From NCBI GenBank assembly GCA_025356015.1, contig JANXYO010000075.1:1-62271 (forward strand): a DNA stretch of 62,271 nucleotides, given 5' to 3'. Numbering within the stretch: the first letter of the stretch is position 1; each line of letters begins with the position of its first letter. The translations under genes were made by a program, and so were the position numbers. A model generated the notes under the pieces. The model was not told the DNA's origin. It saw only the letters and a list, made by a program, of their open reading frames with translations, and ran no database searches. Source of the stretch: Spirochaetaceae bacterium. GTDB lineage: Bacteria > Spirochaetota > Spirochaetia > Treponematales > Rectinemataceae. This document shows, one piece after another, positions 23,987 to 32,013 of this stretch.

Positions 23987-24733
23987 CTAAGGCCCAGGCT
24001 CCGCCCCGCCGCCCATCTCGCTCAGGTATTTCCAGTATCGCTCCGGCATCAACCGTCTGCGCAGGAGCGGACTGGCCCGGCCGGGATTCCCGATGATGCC
24101 GAAGTAGCGCCGCCAGAGATCCCTCGCCTCATCCGCCCCTCCTCCGGGCAGGAGGGAGAGGACCTCCTCTCCCTCGCGCAGCGATGTGCGGCCAGCCCTC
24201 CTCTCCGCGGCCAGCAGCCGGCCCATATCCACGATTGCGTAGGGTGTAGCGCCAAATCGAAGGGCGAAACGCGGCATCAGGGCCGAGAGGATGTTGTGGT
24301 CGCTCTCGATGATGGCGGCGTAGAGGCCGTCGCGGCGGGGCGAGAAACGGGCGAGGCCGGTGAACCTGTCGATCTCGCGGTCGACCCTGGCGCGGGCGGA
24401 GCTTAGGGAGCGGACTGCCCGATTCGAGTAGTCCTCGAGGAAGCAGCTGCCCCTGGACCGGGTTTCCTGGATCACCAGCCGGAGCTCGTCCACAAGTCCT
24501 TCCTCGCTCATCCAGGTCTTCACCACCAGGTCGAGGAGGCGGGGGGAGATGGCGCGCAGCTCCCGAACCGCGCCCCCCGGATCGAAGCCTAAATCACAGC
24601 CCTGGGCCCCGGGGCTCCGAGGTTCGGGACCGAAGAGCTCACCCTGCGGGGCCACTTGAGGGGAATCCGGTGCGCCCTCACCAAGGGCGAGGGCGAGGAA
24701 GCTCTCGAACTCCACGGACAAACTGGCTTTCAT
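23987..24733 (-). CDS. DUF4130 / TIGR03915 family protein, partner of a radical SAM enzyme
   Basis: A 248-residue protein of the family annotated as a putative DNA metabolism protein (TIGR03915, DUF4130). It usually lies next to the radical SAM protein TIGR03916, as here. Recognisable blocks are GSCFLEDYSNRAVRSLSSAR, FSPRRDGLYAAIIESDHNIL and the C-terminal LWRRYFGIIGNPGRASPLLR with WKYLSEM. The start at 24733 is inside the radical SAM stop codon (ATGA overlap); the further upstream frame is a shadow. A role in DNA modification or repair is suggested by annotation of the family, not by direct data that I know of. Confidence 0.86.
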   Translation of the reverse strand: MKASLSVEFESFLALALGEGAPDSPQVAPQGELFGPEPRSPGAQGCDLGFDPGGAVRELRAISPRLLDLVVKTWMSEEGLVDELRLVIQETRSRGSCFLEDYSNRAVRSLSSARARVDREIDRFTGLARFSPRRDGLYAAIIESDHNILSALMPRFALRFGATPYAIVDMGRLLAAERRAGRTSLREGEEVLSLLPGGGADEARDLWRRYFGIIGNPGRASPLLRRRLMPERYWKYLSEMGGGAEPGP

Positions 24734-26001
24734 GGGAAGGCAAACTCCATCTGGCTCTCTACCGTCCGGCCGGGGCCAGGCTTGGAGGCGCCAGGGACCT
24801 CCCGCGGCCCCTCGGCGAGGAGGAGACGCAGGCTCTGCTCCTCGGGCGGGGCGCAAAGGGGCCTCCCGCCTGCCGAGAGGAACCAGCGGGCCTTCTTCAT
24901 GACGATGCCTAGCTTGCCGAGCTCGGCAGGCCCCAGGCTGACCTGCCTCCGGGTGGCTACTATTCGCCGCGCACCCCTGAGGCCTATTCCCGGGACCCGC
25001 AGGAGCTCGCCCAAATGGGCGGAGTTGACGTCCAGGGGAAAGAAATCCCGATGGGCGAGGGCCCAGGCGACCTTGGGATCGACGTCGGTCGGGAAATTGC
25101 CGTCGGCCTCCTGGACAAGCTCCTCAGCCTTGAAGCCGTAGAACCTGAGGAGCCAGTCGCACTGGTAGAGGCGGTGTTCCCTGAGGAGGGGAGGGGCCGC
25201 CGCCGCAGGCAGCCGGGGATCGGGCGCGACAGGCATGAAGGCCGAGTAGTAGACCCGTCTGAGGGCGTAGCGGCGGTAAAGGGACGAGGCGAGGAGGATT
25301 ATCGTGCGGTCGCTCTCGGGACTCGCTCCGACTATGAGCTGGGTGCTCTGACCAGCGGGGGCGAAGTTCGGCGTATGGCGGATCCTTCGGCTGTCCCTAG
25401 TGTGCTCGGATTCGGCATCGCCCATCGCCCTCATCGCGCCGAGGATCTCGGCTCCCGACTTCTCGGGGGCGAGGCGGACGAGGCTGGCGGCCGTGGGGAG
25501 CTCGATGTTGATCGACAGGCGGTCGGCGTAGAGTCCCGCGAGGCGCAGGAGGCGCTCACCGGCACCTGGAATGGCCTTGAGGTGGATATAGCCCCCAAAG
25601 CCTGCCTCGACACGCAGGACCCTTGCGACCTCTATGAGGCGTTCCATGACGATGTCGGGATCGCTGAAGATGCCCGAGGACAGGAAGAGGCCCTCGATGT
25701 AGTTGCGGCGGTAGAAGTCAAGGGTGAGGCGCACGAGTTCGTCCACGCTAAAGCTTGTCCTGACGATGTCGGAGGAAGCGCGGTTGGCGCAATAGGCGCA
25801 GTCGTTGCGGCAGGCGTTCGAGTACAGGACCTTGAGGAGGGAGATGCAGCGCCCGTCACCCGAGAAGGAATGGCAGACCCCTGAAGGAGCTCCGGCCCCT
25901 ATCCCTCCACTGCGGGGCCGGCGATCGCTGCCGCTAGAGGCGAAGGATGCGTCGCACCGGGCCGAAGCCGCCAGGATCTCGAGTTTTTCGCCCAATTCCA
26001 T
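24730..26001 (-). CDS. putative DNA modification/repair radical SAM protein (TIGR03916-like)
   Basis: A 423-residue radical SAM enzyme. The iron-sulfur motif CRNDCAYC lies near residue 70, preceded by CISLLKVLYSN. The helix-hairpin-helix motif VPGIGLRGARRIVATRR near residue 340 is typical of DNA-binding proteins. ELPTAASLVRLAPEKS and QSTQLIVGASPESD are family-typical. The start at 26001 has no Shine-Dalgarno and lies seven bases after TATAGT, itself 17 bases from TTGCAG, so the mRNA is probably leaderless. Together with the overlapping DUF4130 gene it forms a conserved two-gene unit. Confidence 0.9.
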   Translation of the reverse strand: MELGEKLEILAASARCDASFASSGSDRRPRSGGIGAGAPSGVCHSFSGDGRCISLLKVLYSNACRNDCAYCANRASSDIVRTSFSVDELVRLTLDFYRRNYIEGLFLSSGIFSDPDIVMERLIEVARVLRVEAGFGGYIHLKAIPGAGERLLRLAGLYADRLSINIELPTAASLVRLAPEKSGAEILGAMRAMGDAESEHTRDSRRIRHTPNFAPAGQSTQLIVGASPESDRTIILLASSLYRRYALRRVYYSAFMPVAPDPRLPAAAAPPLLREHRLYQCDWLLRFYGFKAEELVQEADGNFPTDVDPKVAWALAHRDFFPLDVNSAHLGELLRVPGIGLRGARRIVATRRQVSLGPAELGKLGIVMKKARWFLSAGGRPLCAPPEEQSLRLLLAEGPREVPGASKPGPGRTVESQMEFAFP

Positions 26002-26008
26002 GCCAAGT

Positions 26009-26037
26009 ACTATACAGGCGTATGGCTTCCGCTGCAA
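26009..26037 (-). promoter_or_regulatory. promoter of the radical SAM/DUF4130 operon
   Basis: Minus-strand TTGCAG, 17-base spacer, TATAGT, then seven bases to the ATG. This is one of the clearest leaderless promoter layouts in the window. Confidence 0.75.
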
Positions 26038-26056
26038 GGGCATCGGATCCCTCGGC

Positions 26057-26086
26057 TTGACCCCGGGCGCCCGGTTTAAGTAAGCT
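26057..26086 (+). promoter_or_regulatory. promoter of the ABC-F leader
   Basis: Plus-strand TTGACC, 18-base spacer, TAAGCT. The predicted start falls at or next to the ATG of a short ORF at 26094. Confidence 0.6.
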
Positions 26087-26093
26087 TTGAGCC

Positions 26094-26201
26094 ATGCTCT
26101 GCAATCAACCGCGACTTTCCCTGAGCCTGTGCCGGCGCGTCCAGGGTGGCTCAGACCTCAGCAGGGGAAGTCCATTCGCGGAGGGTTCTGGAGATATTTG
26201 A
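26094..26201 (+). CDS. putative leader peptide of the ABC-F gene, 35 residues
   Basis: A 36-codon frame (35 residues plus TGA) begins seven bases after the -10 box, so it would be leaderless. It encodes a short Arg/Ser/Leu-rich peptide beginning MLCNQPRLSLSLCRR. Its stop is 20 bases before the stem of an intrinsic terminator at 26221. That spacing is what is expected of a ribosome-controlled attenuator. No homology supports it; the evidence is position only. Confidence 0.45.
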   Translation: MLCNQPRLSLSLCRRVQGGSDLSRGSPFAEGSGDI

Positions 26202-26220
26202 GATATTTTCATCAAACAGC

Positions 26221-26260
26221 GCCGCGCGGCTTCCATTTCGGGACCGTGCGGCTTTTTTTT
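26221..26260 (+). terminator. intrinsic terminator inside the ABC-F leader (attenuator)
   Basis: GCCGCGCGG pairs with CCGTGCGGC (one G-T) around a 14-base loop and is followed by eight T residues. No gene ends upstream on the plus strand; the only transcript it can stop is the one from the promoter at 26057. A second GC-rich hairpin, GGCCGGGG-GCAT-CCCCGGCC, follows at about 26298-26317 before the ABC-F Shine-Dalgarno. Confidence 0.8.
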
Positions 26261-26345
26261 CCCTCAGAGGGAGCCGTACACGCGGTCCTGGCAGAAAGGC
26301 CGGGGGCATCCCCGGCCGTGGCAGCGCAGCACAAAGGAGCCAGGC

Positions 26346-28277
26346 ATGCCTCTCATCGAATGCATCGACCTCTCAAAGGACTGGGCCGGAAGCCGGGTCT
26401 TCACGAAGATTTCCTTTTCCCTCGAACCGGGGCAGAAGATCGGCCTCGTGGGGCGCAATGGCTGCGGCAAGACCAGCCTCCTGCGAATCCTCGCCGGTCT
26501 TGACGATGACTACCACGGGGTCCTGCGCAGGGAGGCCTCTTCCCTCTGCGCCCTCGTTCCCCAGCGCTATGAGCCTCCTCTCTCTCTGAGCTGTATCGAG
26601 GTCCTCATGGCTCCGGTCCTGGCCCTGCGCGCCGAGCTCAGGCACCAGGAGGAGGCCTTCGCCTCGGAGGGCCCGGAATCCGACGAAAGAGGACGCGAGC
26701 TCGCCCTCAGGGCCTACGGGGAGCTCTCCTCGCGCCACGAGAGGCTCGGCGGAGAGGGGGCAGAGGAGGCTGCCCGACGCCTCCTGTCCCGGACGGGCCT
26801 CGGCAAGGTGGCTGATGCCCCAGCCTCGGCCCTGTCCGGAGGGGAGAAGAATGTCCTCGCCCTCGCCCTCGCGCTGCTGGAGTCGCCCGAGCTCCTTCTC
26901 CTCGACGAGCCCGGCAACCACCTGGATTTCGCCGGCCTCTCCTGGCTCGAGGACTTTGTCCGGGGGGAGAGACGCTCCATCCTCATGGTTTCTCACAACC
27001 GCCACCTCCTTGACCGCTGCGTGGACCGCACCTTCGAGCTCGAAGGCGGGTCCCTGACCGAGTATGCAGGCGGCTGGTCGGCCTACAGGCTCGAGAAGCT
27101 CAGCCGCGCTGCCGGCCAGGGCAAGGACTGGCAGGCCGACCGCAAACGCCTGGACAGGCTCGAGGCCCTGGTGCGCCGCTTCGCCGAAATAGCCCGCGCC
27201 CGACCCGATCCCGCCTGGGGCAAGCGTCTGCGGGCACGCAGGAGTCAGCTGGAACGGGAGCGCGAGACTGCCACGGCGAGGCCCGAGCTCGGGGGCGCCA
27301 AGATGAAGGTGAGCTTCGACTCCAAGGGCTCGAAGGCCGACTATGCCCTGATCCTCAGGGGCTACAGGAAGGCCTTCGGAGAGCGAGTCCTCCTCGAGGG
27401 TGTCGACCTCGACCTCATGGTGGGAGAGAGGGCCGCGATCGTCGGGCCCAACGGCAGCGGCAAGACCTCCCTCATCCGCGACATCGTCGCCGCCGAGGGA
27501 GGCTGGGACGGGGGCGGGGCCATCCGGGTGGGCCCGAGCATGAGGATCGGCTATTGCGCCCAGGAGCAGGAGGTCTTCCGCGGCGAGCGCACGGTCGAGG
27601 AGGAATTCCGCGAGCTTGGGGCGAAGAGCGACGAGGCCTTCCGCCTCCTCAAGCGCTTCCTTTTCGAGCGGAGCGTGCTCGAGGCGAGGATCTCCTCGCT
27701 CTCGGGTGGCGAACGAAACCGCCTGCAGATTGCCCGCGCCGTGTACCTCGGCGCGAACTTCCTCATCCTCGACGAGCCGACCAACCACCTCGATATTGAG
27801 GGGAGGGAGGCCCTCGAGGAGGGCCTCGCCGATTTCGAGGGAAGCATCCTCGCTGTCTCCCACGACCGGTGGTTCCTTGAGAAGGTTGCCGAGCGCCTCA
27901 TCCTCGTCGAGGAGGGGAGGCTTGTCGCCTACGAGGGTAGCTTTGCAGAGTACTGGCGGGACCTCGGGTCGGCCTGGTCCACGCGCAAGGGAAGCTCGAT
28001 CGAGGGCAGAGTGGTCGCGGCAAGGGCCCCTGCTCGTGGGCCTTCCCCGGCCCGGAATGGCAGGGCAGGCAGAGAGGACTCAGCGGGTGACGAGCGGCGG
28101 CGCGGGATCGAGCAGAGAATCACCGAGGCCGAGGCCAGGAAGCAGGAGCTCGAGACTGCCTCGGCCAAGGCCACCGGGAGCAGGGACTATGCCCTCGCCG
28201 GCAGGCTCGCTCGTGACGCGGCCGAGCTTGGACGCAGGCTGGAACGGCTCTACGGCGATTGGGAGGCCCAGTGCTAG
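26346..28277 (+). CDS. ABC-F family ATPase
   Basis: A 643-residue cytoplasmic protein with two nucleotide-binding domains and no membrane segment, the hallmark of ABC-F translation factors and antibiotic-resistance proteins. NBD1 has Walker A GRNGCGKTS, signature LSGGEKN and Walker B LLLLDEPGNHLD, where Gly replaces the usual Thr. NBD2 has GPNGSGKTS, LSGGERN and ILDEPTNHLD. A Lys/Arg/Glu-rich linker of about 80 residues joins them, and a coiled-coil C-terminus ends the protein. An AAAGGAG Shine-Dalgarno precedes the ATG. The attenuator-like leader suggests induction when translation is disturbed, as known for vmlR- and msr-type genes. The subfamily and any drug spectrum cannot be read from sequence. 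Confidence 0.92.
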   Translation: MPLIECIDLSKDWAGSRVFTKISFSLEPGQKIGLVGRNGCGKTSLLRILAGLDDDYHGVLRREASSLCALVPQRYEPPLSLSCIEVLMAPVLALRAELRHQEEAFASEGPESDERGRELALRAYGELSSRHERLGGEGAEEAARRLLSRTGLGKVADAPASALSGGEKNVLALALALLESPELLLLDEPGNHLDFAGLSWLEDFVRGERRSILMVSHNRHLLDRCVDRTFELEGGSLTEYAGGWSAYRLEKLSRAAGQGKDWQADRKRLDRLEALVRRFAEIARARPDPAWGKRLRARRSQLERERETATARPELGGAKMKVSFDSKGSKADYALILRGYRKAFGERVLLEGVDLDLMVGERAAIVGPNGSGKTSLIRDIVAAEGGWDGGGAIRVGPSMRIGYCAQEQEVFRGERTVEEEFRELGAKSDEAFRLLKRFLFERSVLEARISSLSGGERNRLQIARAVYLGANFLILDEPTNHLDIEGREALEEGLADFEGSILAVSHDRWFLEKVAERLILVEEGRLVAYEGSFAEYWRDLGSAWSTRKGSSIEGRVVAARAPARGPSPARNGRAGREDSAGDERRRGIEQRITEAEARKQELETASAKATGSRDYALAGRLARDAAELGRRLERLYGDWEAQC

Positions 28278-28285
28278 GTGCGCTG

Positions 28286-28315
28286 TTGTCCAAGAGCAGC
28301 GGGCCGGCATAGCAT
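28286..28315 (+). promoter_or_regulatory. possible promoter of fdhD
   Basis: TTGTCC, 18-base spacer, TAGCAT on the plus strand, 29 bases before the fdhD ATG. Confidence 0.45.
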
Positions 28316-28344
28316 GGGTACATGATCATCAGGATGGAAAGGGC

Positions 28345-29100
28345 ATGACAGGCGGCAGGGTGGCGAAACCCCTCGCCCTGGAGGCGCCAGTCGAGATTGT
28401 GGTCAACGAGGCCCTCCTCGCGGTCCTCATGTGCACCCCCTTTGGCCTCGACGAGCTCGCGCTGGGCCACGCCTTCTGCAAGGGCATCCTGGGGGCCCTG
28501 GGCGAGCTGGTCTCTTTGAAGGTATGCGATGACCGCTCGGCCGTGAGGCTGGAGTGCTCCCGCCCTCCCGATGGGGAGCTCCGGGGCCCTGGTCAGCTCA
28601 TTCCCTCCTCCTGCGGCTCGGGAGGAGGGGGGATGCAGGAGGCAATGGCCCTTGCCAGAAGGGCGGCGGCCGGAATCCATCGCGCCCTGCCTGGCCTGAG
28701 CCTTCCCTGGCTCCAGGCCTGCTCGCGCGAGATGTTCGGCCAGGCCGAGCTCTACCGGCAGACCGGGGGCATGCACAGCGCGGCCCTCATCGCCGTGGAC
28801 GGAGGCCAGAGCGGGTACTTCGTTGTGAGGGAGGACGTAGGAAGGCACAACGCCGTGGACAAGGTGATAGGCCGGGGCCTCATGGACGGCGTCGACTTCT
28901 CGGCTTCCGTGCTCCTGTGCTCGGGCCGGATCTCGGCCGACCTTATGCAGAAGGCAGCCGCGGCCTCGATCCCCGTCCTCGCCTCGAGGAGCATACCGAC
29001 GAGCTCGGCCTACGATCTCGCCCTCGTGAGCGGCACCGCCATAGTGGGCAGGCTTGGATCGGCTGAGCCCGTGGTCTACACGAGGGAAGAGCTCTTCTAG
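28345..29100 (+). CDS. fdhD: FdhD-like sulfurtransferase for formate dehydrogenase
   Basis: A 251-residue protein of the FdhD family, which passes sulfur from IscS to the molybdenum cofactor of formate dehydrogenase. Family blocks are EAPVEIVVNEALLAVLMCTP, GHAFCKGIL, EDVGRHNAVDKVIG and SGRISADLMQKAA with ASRSIPTS. The catalytic loop usually carries CxxC; here it reads SSCGSGGGGM, so the second Cys is Gly. The start at 28345 has a weak AAAGGG Shine-Dalgarno. No formate dehydrogenase is in the window. Its TAG stop shares a CTAG with the threonine aldolase stop on the other strand. Confidence 0.88.
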   Translation: MTGGRVAKPLALEAPVEIVVNEALLAVLMCTPFGLDELALGHAFCKGILGALGELVSLKVCDDRSAVRLECSRPPDGELRGPGQLIPSSCGSGGGGMQEAMALARRAAAGIHRALPGLSLPWLQACSREMFGQAELYRQTGGMHSAALIAVDGGQSGYFVVREDVGRHNAVDKVIGRGLMDGVDFSASVLLCSGRISADLMQKAAAASIPVLASRSIPTSSAYDLALVSGTAIVGRLGSAEPVVYTREELF

Positions 29101-30122
29101 GAGAGCTGGCGCCTCAGGGCCGCGGCGAAGCCCTGGATATCCTCCTCGGTCGTGTCATAGCTCGTCATCCACCGGGAAAGGCCCCCCTCCCAGCCATAGA
29201 AGAAGTATTCCTCGCGCAAGCCCTCGGCCGCCTTCTGCGGCAACCGCGCGAAGAGGGCGTTGGTCTCGACGGGGTAGGCCAGCTCGAGACCGGGGAGGCC
29301 CCCGACGAGGGTAGCGAGCCGGCTGGTGGCATCGTTGGCGGCCGTGGCGTTGCGTTTCCAGACCTCGCCTGAGAGGTAGGCCTCGTACTGGGCCGAGATG
29401 AAGCGCATCTTCGAGGCCAGCTGGAGCCTGGTCTTTCTGAGGAAGGGGACCCGCCTCGCGAGAGCGGGCTTGAGGACGAGGAGGGCCTCGCCGAAGGCCA
29501 CTCCGTTCTTCATGCCGCCAAATGAGAGCAGGTCCACGCCCGTGGCCAGCTCGGCGAGGCCCAGGCCAAGGGCCACGGCGGCGTTCGCGTAGCGCGCTCC
29601 GTCCATGTGGACAAGAAGCCCTGCGCGATGCGCGATTTCGTAGAGCTCGGAGAGCTCGGCCATGGTGTACAGGGTCCCGAGCTCGGTCGGCTGGGAGACG
29701 GAGAGGCAGGAGGGTTGGGACTGGTGGACCGAGCCAAGCACCACGAGGGCCTCCTCGAGGGCCTCAGGCATGATCTTCCCCTGGCTGGACCTGAGCGGCA
29801 GAATCTTGCAGCCTATGTTGGCCTCCGGGGCCCCGGCCTCGTCCACGGCGACGTGGGCGGCCTCGGCGCAGAGCACGCTCTGGCCCTGGCCCGCGGCCAG
29901 GGAGAGGGCGAGGACATTCGCTCCCGTCCCGTTGAACACGAAGAAGGTCTCGGCGGCAGGCCCGAAGACGGCCTTGAAGGCGGCGCTGGCCCGGGCCGTC
30001 CAGGGATCGTCCCCGTACCCGACCGCGTGGTCGCGGTTCGAGGCGACGAGGGCCTCCATGACCTCGGGGCAGGCCCCCGAATTGTTGTCGCTCCCGAAGC
30101 TCCTGAAACCCGTGGTCGTCAT
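29097..30122 (-). CDS. low-specificity L-threonine aldolase
   Basis: A 341-residue PLP enzyme of the beta-eliminating lyase group that cleaves L-threonine/allo-threonine to glycine and acetaldehyde. It starts MTTTGFRSFGSDNNSGACPE. The PLP Lys lies in SFGGMKNGVAFGEA, and the conserved Asp in HMDGARYANAAVALG holds the pyridine nitrogen. A GGGAG Shine-Dalgarno and a TACACT promoter precede the start at 30122; the 61 upstream codons of the open frame are not used. It is convergent with fdhD and divergent from the helicase. Confidence 0.93.
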   Translation of the reverse strand: MTTTGFRSFGSDNNSGACPEVMEALVASNRDHAVGYGDDPWTARASAAFKAVFGPAAETFFVFNGTGANVLALSLAAGQGQSVLCAEAAHVAVDEAGAPEANIGCKILPLRSSQGKIMPEALEEALVVLGSVHQSQPSCLSVSQPTELGTLYTMAELSELYEIAHRAGLLVHMDGARYANAAVALGLGLAELATGVDLLSFGGMKNGVAFGEALLVLKPALARRVPFLRKTRLQLASKMRFISAQYEAYLSGEVWKRNATAANDATSRLATLVGGLPGLELAYPVETNALFARLPQKAAEGLREEYFFYGWEGGLSRWMTSYDTTEEDIQGFAAALRRQLS

Positions 30123-30146
30123 GCTTTCACTCCCTTTCGGCTGGAG

Positions 30147-30176
30147 AGTGTATCCGGCCCGATGAGGCGTCGACAA
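30147..30176 (-). promoter_or_regulatory. promoter of threonine aldolase
   Basis: Minus-strand TTGTCG, 18-base spacer, TACACT, ending 24 bases before the ATG. Confidence 0.65.
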
Positions 30177-30206
30177 GCGAGCTAGCAGGGCTCGTCTCCC
30201 GCGGTG

Positions 30207-30212
30207 TATGAT
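30207..30212 (+). promoter_or_regulatory. -10 box of the DEAD-box helicase gene
   Basis: TATGAT, followed by seven bases and the ATG at 30220. The -35 is weak. The layout again predicts a leaderless mRNA. Confidence 0.45.
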
Positions 30213-30219
30213 GAGGCCA

Positions 30220-32013
30220 ATGGATAAGACAGGATTCTCCTCGTTCGCCCTCGGAGCCGCGACCCTCGCGGCGCTCGAGCGCAAGGGTTTCGAAGAGCCG
30301 ACCACGATTCAGGCCCTCACGATACCGAAACTCCTCGCCCCCGGCCCCGACCTCATCGCCCGGGCACGCACCGGCACCGGCAAGACAGCTGCCTTCGGCA
30401 TTCCACTGGCCGAGCGCCTCAGCGGACCCTCTGACCACATCCGCGCCCTCGTCCTTGTGCCCACCCGCGAGCTCGCCCTCCAGGTGACCGGCGAGCTCAT
30501 CTCGCTGCGGGGCGCCGACCACCCCCGGGTCGCCGCAGTCTACGGCGGGGCCTCGATGGGCGAGCAGCTGCGCCGCCTCAAGTTCGGCGTCGACATCGTC
30601 GTCGGCACGCCCGGGCGGATCCTCGACCACCTGGGCCGGGGAAGCCTGGACGTCTCAAAGATCGAATTCCTGATCCTCGACGAGGCCGACGAGATGCTCG
30701 ACATGGGCTTCATCGAGGACATCGAGGCCATCCTCGAGAAATGCGCGCCCGAGCGGCGCGTCGTCCTCTTCTCGGCCACGATGCCCTCGGGGATCGTGCG
30801 CATCGCCAAGCGCCGCTTCGGCGCCTACGAGACCATCGAGGACTTTTCCGAGGCCGTCGCGACAGAGCTCGCGGAGCAGGTCTGGCTCGAGGTCCGCGAG
30901 TCCGACAAGCTCGAGGCCCTGTGCAGGATCATGGACGTCGAGGAGGACTTCTACGGGATAGTCTTCACCTCGACGCGGATCGAGGCCGACCGCATCTCCA
31001 AGTCCCTCGAGGAGCGCGGCTACGACGCCGAGCCCCTCCACGGCGAGATCACCCAGGACAAGCGCGAGCGCGTCCTCGCCAAGTTCAGGGAACGCCGGGT
31101 GCGGGTCCTCGTCGCCACCGACGTGGCGGCCCGCGGCATCGACATAGAAAAGCTCTCCCACGTCGTCAACTGGTCCCTTCCCCACGATCCCGACGCCTAC
31201 CTCCACCGCGTCGGCAGGACGGGGAGGGCGGGCAACGCCGGCACGGCCCTGACCTTCGTGACCCCCGAGGAATACCGCAAGCTCTTCCGCTTCAAGCAGG
31301 CAGCCGGAGCGAAGTTCAGGAAGGCCCCGGTCCCCGCAGTCAACGATGTCCTCGCCGCGAAGCGAAAGAGGATCTCGGGCAGGATCATCGCCAGGGCCGA
31401 GGGATTCATCGCCGACAAGGACGGCCTTGCCGACGATCAGGCAGGAGTGGCGCCGCCTCCCCCCGCCTCGCCCGCCACTGGCCCCGCGCCGGCAAGGACG
31501 CGGACCCCGAGGTCCCGCAAGTCCGACCCCGCAGCGGTCGCCGCCCTCTGGAGGGGCCTCGCAGACGAGCTCCTCGAGCGCCTCGATCCCCGTGATGTCG
31601 TCGCCGCCGCCCTCTTCGAGGCCTTCGGTGCCGACATCGATCCCGCGAAGTACCGCGAGATCGAGGACGTGTCAGTCGACGCGGCCGCGACGGCGAGGCT
31701 CTTCATAGGCCTGGGCAGGAGGGACAAGGCCACACCGAGGGACCTGGCCGACCTCATCCGGCGCGTGTCGGGCCTCCCCGACCGCCTCGTGGGCGGGGTC
31801 GAGATCTACGAGAACTTCTCCTTCGTCAACGTGCCCTTCGACGCCGCCGAGCGGGTGATATCAGAGGCCAGACGCTCGGGCGGCATGCCCCCGGTGAGGC
31901 TCGCGACCCCGAGGGGGGGCGGAGCCGACGACCGCGGTGGCGGCCGTCCCCAGCGGGCACCCTTCCGCAGGAACGGACCGCCTGGCAAGTGGAGCAAGGA
32001 CAGGAAAGGCTAG
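30220..32013 (+). CDS. DEAD-box RNA helicase with DbpA-type RNA-binding domain
   Basis: A 597-residue ATP-dependent RNA helicase. Motifs in order: I ARTGTGKTAAF, Ia PTRELALQ, Ib TPGRILD, II LDEADEMLD, III SATMP, IV IVFTSTRIEA, V VATDVAARGIDI, VI HRVGRTGRAG. After a Pro/Arg-rich linker the C-terminal domain with EIYENFSFVNVPFDAAERVI is the DbpA/CsdA RNA-binding domain, followed by a Gly/Arg tail. Such proteins unwind rRNA during ribosome assembly or help at low temperature. ATGs at 30208 and 30211 are possible but overlap the -10 box. Its stop interlocks with that of the ferritin-like gene on CTAG. Confidence 0.95.
   Translation: MDKTGFSSFALGAATLAALERKGFEEPTTIQALTIPKLLAPGPDLIARARTGTGKTAAFGIPLAERLSGPSDHIRALVLVPTRELALQVTGELISLRGADHPRVAAVYGGASMGEQLRRLKFGVDIVVGTPGRILDHLGRGSLDVSKIEFLILDEADEMLDMGFIEDIEAILEKCAPERRVVLFSATMPSGIVRIAKRRFGAYETIEDFSEAVATELAEQVWLEVRESDKLEALCRIMDVEEDFYGIVFTSTRIEADRISKSLEERGYDAEPLHGEITQDKRERVLAKFRERRVRVLVATDVAARGIDIEKLSHVVNWSLPHDPDAYLHRVGRTGRAGNAGTALTFVTPEEYRKLFRFKQAAGAKFRKAPVPAVNDVLAAKRKRISGRIIARAEGFIADKDGLADDQAGVAPPPPASPATGPAPARTRTPRSRKSDPAAVAALWRGLADELLERLDPRDVVAAALFEAFGADIDPAKYREIEDVSVDAAATARLFIGLGRRDKATPRDLADLIRRVSGLPDRLVGGVEIYENFSFVNVPFDAAERVISEARRSGGMPPVRLATPRGGGADDRGGGRPQRAPFRRNGPPGKWSKDRKG

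Noticed and set aside
26087-26503. 138-residue frame across the ABC-F leader
   Set aside because: It runs through the intrinsic terminator and into ABC-F codons in another frame; the shorter ORF at 26094 fits the promoter and stop spacing better.
26373-27863. 496-residue minus-strand frame opposite the ABC-F gene
   Set aside because: The plus strand has all ABC-F motifs; the minus frame has none and a shadow composition.
27616-28344. Upstream extension of the fdhD frame into the ABC-F gene
   Set aside because: The frame is open by chance inside the ABC-F coding region; FdhD similarity begins only after 28345.
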